Below, piece by piece: positions 59,091 through 64,000 of a DNA stretch of 64,000 bases (its first letter is position 1; the number at the start of each line of letters is the position of its first letter). Made by a program: the position numbers and the translations under genes. This stretch comes from Adiantum capillus-veneris (lineage: Eukaryota; Streptophyta; Polypodiopsida; Polypodiales; Pteridaceae), in contig CM043966.1 in the NCBI GenBank assembly GCA_014529385.2, positions 40,172,037-40,236,036 on the forward strand, given 5' to 3'. The notes below the pieces were generated by a model. It was not told the DNA's origin. It made no database searches and saw only the letters and a program-made list of their open reading frames with translations.

Positions 59091-60498
59091 AAGGCGTGAC
59101 AAAGGTCTGTTTTATAGAAAAGTAGCGGGCGCGAGCCCTTTCGACGAAGATATGCGTGACAAGGGTATGCAGATGCTGGTAACACCAATCATGGGACAGC
59201 CAAGTATGTGTTATGGAAACGTGTCGGGCACAAGTCTCTTCGACGAAGAAATGCACAATGATCAGGTCATGGTTGTGGTTATGGAGACTCTAAATGGAAG
59301 GGATTATGAGTCTTATTATCGTTTAGTCGCTGAGTTGAGACGGTCTAAAGTGGACCCTCCGGAAGTGGTCGTCATTAGGATACAGTTGAGCAAGAGGGTG
59401 CAGGTCCTGTCATGGACGCACATGTATGGGGCTGAGGATGGCACATATGGTCAACTCCCAGCCATGGTATTCTCGACGATGTACCCATTGGTGGGAAATA
59501 TACGAAGCATAACTATGGGTATCTAGAGTCTTCTGGCCCAGGTGGAATGGCTGGGTACAATGCATTTAGAGGGCAGGATGTCCCTTTGCTTGAGGCGTCG
59601 TGCGATACAGTGGGCGACCTCCTCAATGGTCCTGATTGCATGGAGAGGTGGTATCCGCAGTAGAGAGCCGAAAGAGATGCATGGATATGACAAAGTGTGG
59701 TCCGAGTGTGTGTTCGAAAATGACATTACTTGGGGGTGTTGGGATATGGAACCCAGATTCTTTTTTATGCTCGTCCTTTGGTAGTGAAAACTGATGCTCA
59801 CTGGGAGCAGCATGGAACAAGGCGGCCAGATGGCTGGTATGGAAGGATGGGGGTCTCGGATCTGCCTGACTAACGATGGGAATGGGTGGAAAGTTGTTTC
59901 TCACACCCTGAGCGAAGACTATATGGTGCTTACTAAATTGGGTGGTTGTTGAAGTCATGGATGGCAAACATGGCGGCCTAAATGTATGGATACTGAGCCC
60001 CCTAGCGGGTTAATCAATGGGATTGAGCAGGGTTTGCTGAAGGTGAAGATATGTGAATCAACTGGTTTTTTGTTTAGAAATTTGACCCAAAGTGTGGAAA
60101 TGATCAATGGTGGCCCTCCCAGCGAGCAGCTTTGCGAGGTCTCTCAGGTAGATGAAAGAAAGGATTTGATGCATGATGGCTGGGGCTCCGTAGCGGGGTC
60201 ACTGGCTCCTTTGGACCACTTATGTGGAGAAACTAAATGTTGGAAGAATGTCGTATGGCACCCGGGAGAAGATAGCCAATGCTGTGATGCTTTTGGTTAT
60301 GATATGATCTGCATGCATGGAGATACAGAGATATCAGCAGGGTGGAACAAACTTGGTCGATGCAAAGCTAAGACAAAAGGATTAGGGTCGTTTTCGGGCC
60401 TACATAGACGAGATGGACAAGGACAATCATTGCTCCTAATGGATCGGGATGGGGCTGGTTTGAATGCGGGCCACAGATGGCCGATGGATTGCCCCTAG
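59035..60498 (+). pseudogene. Unrecognised long frame with few stops
   Basis: One reading frame over 1.46 kb has only about five stops (TAG 59524, TAG and TGA at 59782-59787, a TGA near 59935, TAG 60496). It has balanced composition rich in Gly, Trp and Met. It opens in the tail of the PPR debris. Near its start a ~38-residue unit occurs twice: FYRKVAGASPFDEDMRDKG then CYGNVSGTSLFDEEMHNDQ. Later blocks include YESYYRLVAELRRSKVDPPE, MEGWGSRICLTNDGNGWKV and GQSLLLMDRDGAGLNAGHRW. I recognise no family. It could be a captured gene, the gag of an unknown element, or chance openness in purine-rich DNA. Confidence 0.4.
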
Positions 60499-61500
60499 AG
60501 TAAAACATGCTGGATGAACAAGACATGAGTAGGATAAACACAAATCGAGGGGCTTGGTAATCACACGGACTGGTATATATCAGCTAGCGGGCACAACGAG
60601 GCAGCAGGTTATGCTGAACCAGAAGGAGACTAGACAGAGGACAACGAGTAGGTTGTCTGATGCAGGAATACGCAAAAACAATCGAAGTGATTGACTTCAG
60701 AAGATGCAAAACAGGGCATGGGACCCCCAATTTTGTAGAGTGGGCACACTGATGGTCGTAGTTTTATTGATATGGTTGGTGCTCAAAGGGCTTAGTAGTC
60801 ACGATAAGGGAATGCATGTGATAAGTAGCGTAAGGAATGCGACACAATCAAACGATAAAAACATGGCTAAGGTAAAACAGGGCTCGTCTTGTGAGAGCGC
60901 GGGCTCCGGTGAGCACCAGCCTGCACCGCATCCAGCATGTTTTATTTGGAGAGTTGCTTGGTTTGGAACCACAACAGGGAAAAACAAGGTCAGTGATGAT
61001 AAGGGGTATGCTTGGCGAGTGATGATGCCCATATTTCTACCCACTAAGCGGTGTTGGCTAAGATAGAGTCACTGGAGTCATGCCAGCAAGGCAGTAGATG
61101 AACGATACACTTATTGCAGCCAGCAAGGCAGTGCGTCGACATGCGATTCTAGAATGTGGGGCTAGCAGCCGAGCGGCTTCCATGGGTTGCTCGCTTGGAT
61201 TAAGTTTATGGTAGGAGAGGACACTAAGTATATGCTTGTGTGTGGTACTGGGCACTATACGCCATGTTCAGAGGATGAGGTTTATGATGTTTTTCATGAT
61301 GTAGAGGCACTCGATGAGGACATCGAGCTTTTTTGGGAGAGGGGTGAGTGTTACGGGTCCCCTTTTTGGAGAACACTTCGGGACCCTTCACCACTCCTCG
61401 ACTTCTCGAAGCTAGCACATTGTCATGTTTCGAGGCCTCGAGGGCTTCGACCCTAAACCCTAAAAAAAGTCTGGGTCTATAGTGGCCGGCGTCACTAGTC
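60499..61500 (+). other. Further semi-open plus-strand DNA, unknown
   Basis: Frames at 60704-61066 (120 codons) and 61187-61456 (89 codons, acidic: DEVYDVFHDVEALDEDIELFWE) are on the same strand as the preceding unknown frame but in another phase. No motif is recognised. A telo-box-like AAACCCTAA lies at 61455-61463. Confidence 0.3.
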
Positions 61501-62594
61501 AATCCAGCTCAATAAGTATTCCGTGAGTGAGGGGTAACTCATCTCGACTCAGGGAGCCAACACGGTGTGAAGGATTGGGGGGTTGGCCTCTACAACACCT
61601 CAAACCAACACCAAGAAAATAGGATGAAGAGTATAGCTCTCTCAAGATAATATGGGCTGATCTTCTCTCACTAATTTTCTCAATTTGACACACACTCAAC
61701 CTCGACTAGCCTCGACTAGCTCCGATTAGCTTCCCTCTACACCGCTACAACTCCCACTACACTCCATTGCACTCAAAGACACCAAGGAAGCAATCAAATC
61801 AAGAAAAAAAGTGAGAAAAAAACCATGGAAATCTCTGCACTTTTGACCATAACTCAAAGAGCTTCACTTCTTTTCAAACGCCCTTTCATGTGCTAGTAGG
61901 GCTTCCATAGGCGCTCCCATATATACACATAGCTTGACCAAAACCCACTCAAATCAAGCTTAATTTGAAAACCCACAAAGTTCAGAAAAAAAAATCAAAA
62001 AAGGTGATGGAAAACTTCGGGGAAACCTTGCCCTTTGATATATGTACAAGCAAGGCATTGCAGCACATAGTTTACCCTCGACTAGCTACACCACAAGGAG
62101 CTGCATACACCATAGCCACCATACCTCAAAACAAGATGAAGAGAGGTCAATATGCAGAGCTAAGCACCCATTTTCATCAGCCCATTGAGGAGAGACACAA
62201 TCTCAACTCACCACATCGGGCCCTCGACTAGCAAGACAGGCTGCTCTACTCCCAAACGCCTCTATCCCTCGCGGTAATCAGGGCTTCTTGCTGCTAGATC
62301 CTCCTCTGTCAAATTCCCCACTCACTCAGGACCTCAAGCTGATAAAAACTCAGTTTTTTTCATATTTTTCAAGTACTAAGTGACTCTTTCAAGTTTCGAC
62401 ACGTCTATGTACAAAAACAGCAAAACTATGCACCCCGCACATCTGGCCCGCATGCGTAGAGACAGCTGGCACACACCGCCTTTGTACACTTTGTACAAGC
62501 ATGCTTTATTTACATATGAGGGACCCAAAAGCATTAAAAAACCCTTTCCAAAGTCCTTGGGGTGGATTGCATCATTCCGTAAAAACACAACACA
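61501..62594 (-). mobile_element. Probable 3' LTR of gypsy element 2
   Basis: On the minus strand, the DNA after the pol end and a GGGGGGG-containing tract starts TGTGTTGTGTTTTTACGG at 62594, the expected LTR beginning. The other end was not located, and the listed limit is a guess based on the change of sequence character near 61.5 kb. Repeated CCTCGACTAG words occur near 61.69-61.73 kb. Confidence 0.4.
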
Positions 62595-62612
62595 TATTGC
62601 CCCCCCAACAAG
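62595..62612 (-). promoter_or_regulatory. Candidate polypurine tract of gypsy element 2
   Basis: The minus strand reads TTGTTGGGGGGGCAATA just before TGTGTTG. Seven consecutive G and the position after pol fit, though it is not purely purine. Confidence 0.45.
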
Positions 62613-62659
62613 CATGGAACACTTTCAAGTGTTCCATACACATTCTTGCTTCATCACAT

Positions 62660-64000
62660 GATTCTGGTCACATAAGGCCTGATTCGGATCCCATTGACTC
62701 TTGCCTTATGCATATTTCCATCCAAGTCCTTGAGCTAATAGCTTTCATTATCATACACCTTATGCACCACAAAAGGACCTTCCCACTTTGCCTTGAACTT
62801 TGTTTGAAAGGTATTGTCCAAAGTACTATTATACCTCATAACCAACATGCCTTCACATAGCCCTTTTTCCTTTATCTTTTCATTGAATACATCAGCCCTT
62901 CTTCTTCCCAAGTCTTGATAGTATCTAATGGCACTTTCTCTATCCAACAAGAGGCTATGCATAGATGCCAGTCTCTCTTTTACATGCTCCTCCTCAACCA
63001 AACTATGCTTCAAAATGAACTCCAATGAAGGAAGCATCACATTAATCGGCATAACACACTCTTTTCCATATACCAAATGAAATGGAGTGAATCCCGTGGA
63101 TGATTTTTGAGTCACTCTACATGCCCACAATGCCCTCTCCAAATACATATCCCAATCTTTTGTATGTTCTTCCACAAGCTTGAACAATATCTTCTGTAAA
63201 ACTCCATTGAATGCCTCCACCAACCCATTGCATTGTGGATGATAAGGAGTAGCATACCTATGTTTGATCTCCAATTTCTCCACCAATTCAGTGATAAGAT
63301 CATTCCTAAACTCTTTCCCTTGATCACTTACAAGCTCCAACGGCACTCCAAATCTACAACATATGCAATCAAAGATAAAGATGCATACATCTTTTCTTGT
63401 AGCCCCTCTACTAGCCTTTGCTTTTGGCCATCTTGTCATATAATCCACTGCAGTAAGTATGTAGTGCTTCCCATTTCTAGTGCCTGGAAGAGGACCAATT
63501 ACATCCACACCCCACTTCTCAAAAGGCCCATAGCTTACAATGTGTCTCAAAGGCTTGGGCATCAGCTTTCTCTTTTGATATATTTGGCACTCGTGACAGC
63601 TTCTGCACCAATGCACAACATCCCTATTCATACTTGGCTACATAAGTTGAGCGTTCAATACTTTCCTTCTTGTAATTTCCACTCCAAAATTGCCTCCACA
63701 TCCTTCCTCATGACATGATTTTAAGCAATCAAAAATTTCATCATGGTAGAGAACTCTTCTCATGACACCATCAGCCCCCTTGTGATACATTTGTTCTCCA
63801 ATCAAGACATACCTTATAGCTCTTCGTGTGATTGCATGCCTTTGTTGAGAAGACAATCCCTTTCTTGCAAAACCCGTTTGCAACACATGTTCTTCCTCAT
63901 GGAGGGATTCCCTTCCAAGATACCTTGGCTCTCTAATTATCACCGCATGCACATCCTTTGTGAACACCTGTTCCGCCAACTCATGAGCCCTTACATTCAT
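62660..64000 (-). pseudogene. Gypsy element 2 integrase (3' part of pol, cut by window edge)
   Basis: From the right edge: the end of the RNase H/linker region, then the integrase zinc domain (CHEEGCGGNFG, then CRSCHEC), then the core. The core has Asp in GVDVIGPL (residue 43 of the 62735-63631 frame), Asp in LVSDQGKEF (103) and Glu in GLVEAFNG (139), a DD35E set. TPFHLVYGKECVMP and WEGPFVVHKVYDNESY follow. A TAG at 63638-63640 splits the zinc domain. Another at 62735-62737 sits in the middle of the conserved tail, since LKDLDGNMHKARVNGIR continues in frame to about 62660. Two stops in 1.3 kb indicate a dead copy. It is a different gypsy lineage from the 10-20 kb element. Confidence 0.9.

Overview
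This is plant nuclear DNA almost entirely made of transposable elements and simple repeats. No intact host gene, rRNA or tRNA is visible. The evidence for a land plant is Ty1/copia and Ty3/gypsy LTR elements, an En/Spm (CACTA) transposon, PPR-derived debris and dense (GA)n, (GT)n and (AC)n microsatellites. Decayed PPR repeats and a gypsy lineage that resembles fungal elements point, with low confidence, to a large seedless-plant genome such as a fern.

Layout. 1-9374: a decayed gypsy pol end with a polypurine tract and LTR start, two related hairpins near 3.8 and 4.4 kb, a possible host-gene fragment near 4.75 kb, and a long AT-rich stretch with diverged ~150-bp repeats. 9375-37273: a head-to-tail array of a gag-only LTR retrotransposon, in the order LTR, internal, LTR, internal, LTR, internal, truncated LTR. 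Each ~4-kb unit has a ~2.16-kb LTR and a ~1.8-kb internal region with primer-binding site, Ty3-type gag, an unknown second reading frame and a polypurine tract, but no pol. Two later insertions split the array. A minus-strand gypsy element (10309-20629) lies in the first LTR. A copia element (27027-31896, 322-bp LTRs, GATAC target duplication) lies in the second internal region and has lost the reverse transcriptase YVDD motif by an in-frame deletion.

38139-43303 is a very young minus-strand copia element: its 227-bp LTRs look identical, the ATTGG target duplication is perfect, and one open frame of about 1428 codons carries every expected motif. 43304-48280 is AT-rich DNA packed with compound microsatellites and short tandem duplications. 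48281-49224 is the right part of a fifth LTR of the gag-only family. 49557 to about 56.9 kb is a degraded CACTA transposon with TNP2-type transposase pieces, DUF4218, DUF4216 and a second-gene remnant. 57.4-59.1 kb is tandemly duplicated PPR pseudogene sequence. 59035-60498 is an unrecognised plus-strand frame with few stops. 61.5-64.0 kb is the 3' half of another minus-strand gypsy element, running off the window.

How the parts relate. The gag-only family cannot make reverse transcriptase or integrase, so it must have relied on an autonomous Ty3 partner. Of the four complete elements or arrays, only the 38-43 kb copia looks capable of moving itself. Nonsense mutations in the array are mostly CAG to TAG, which fits decay of methylated DNA.
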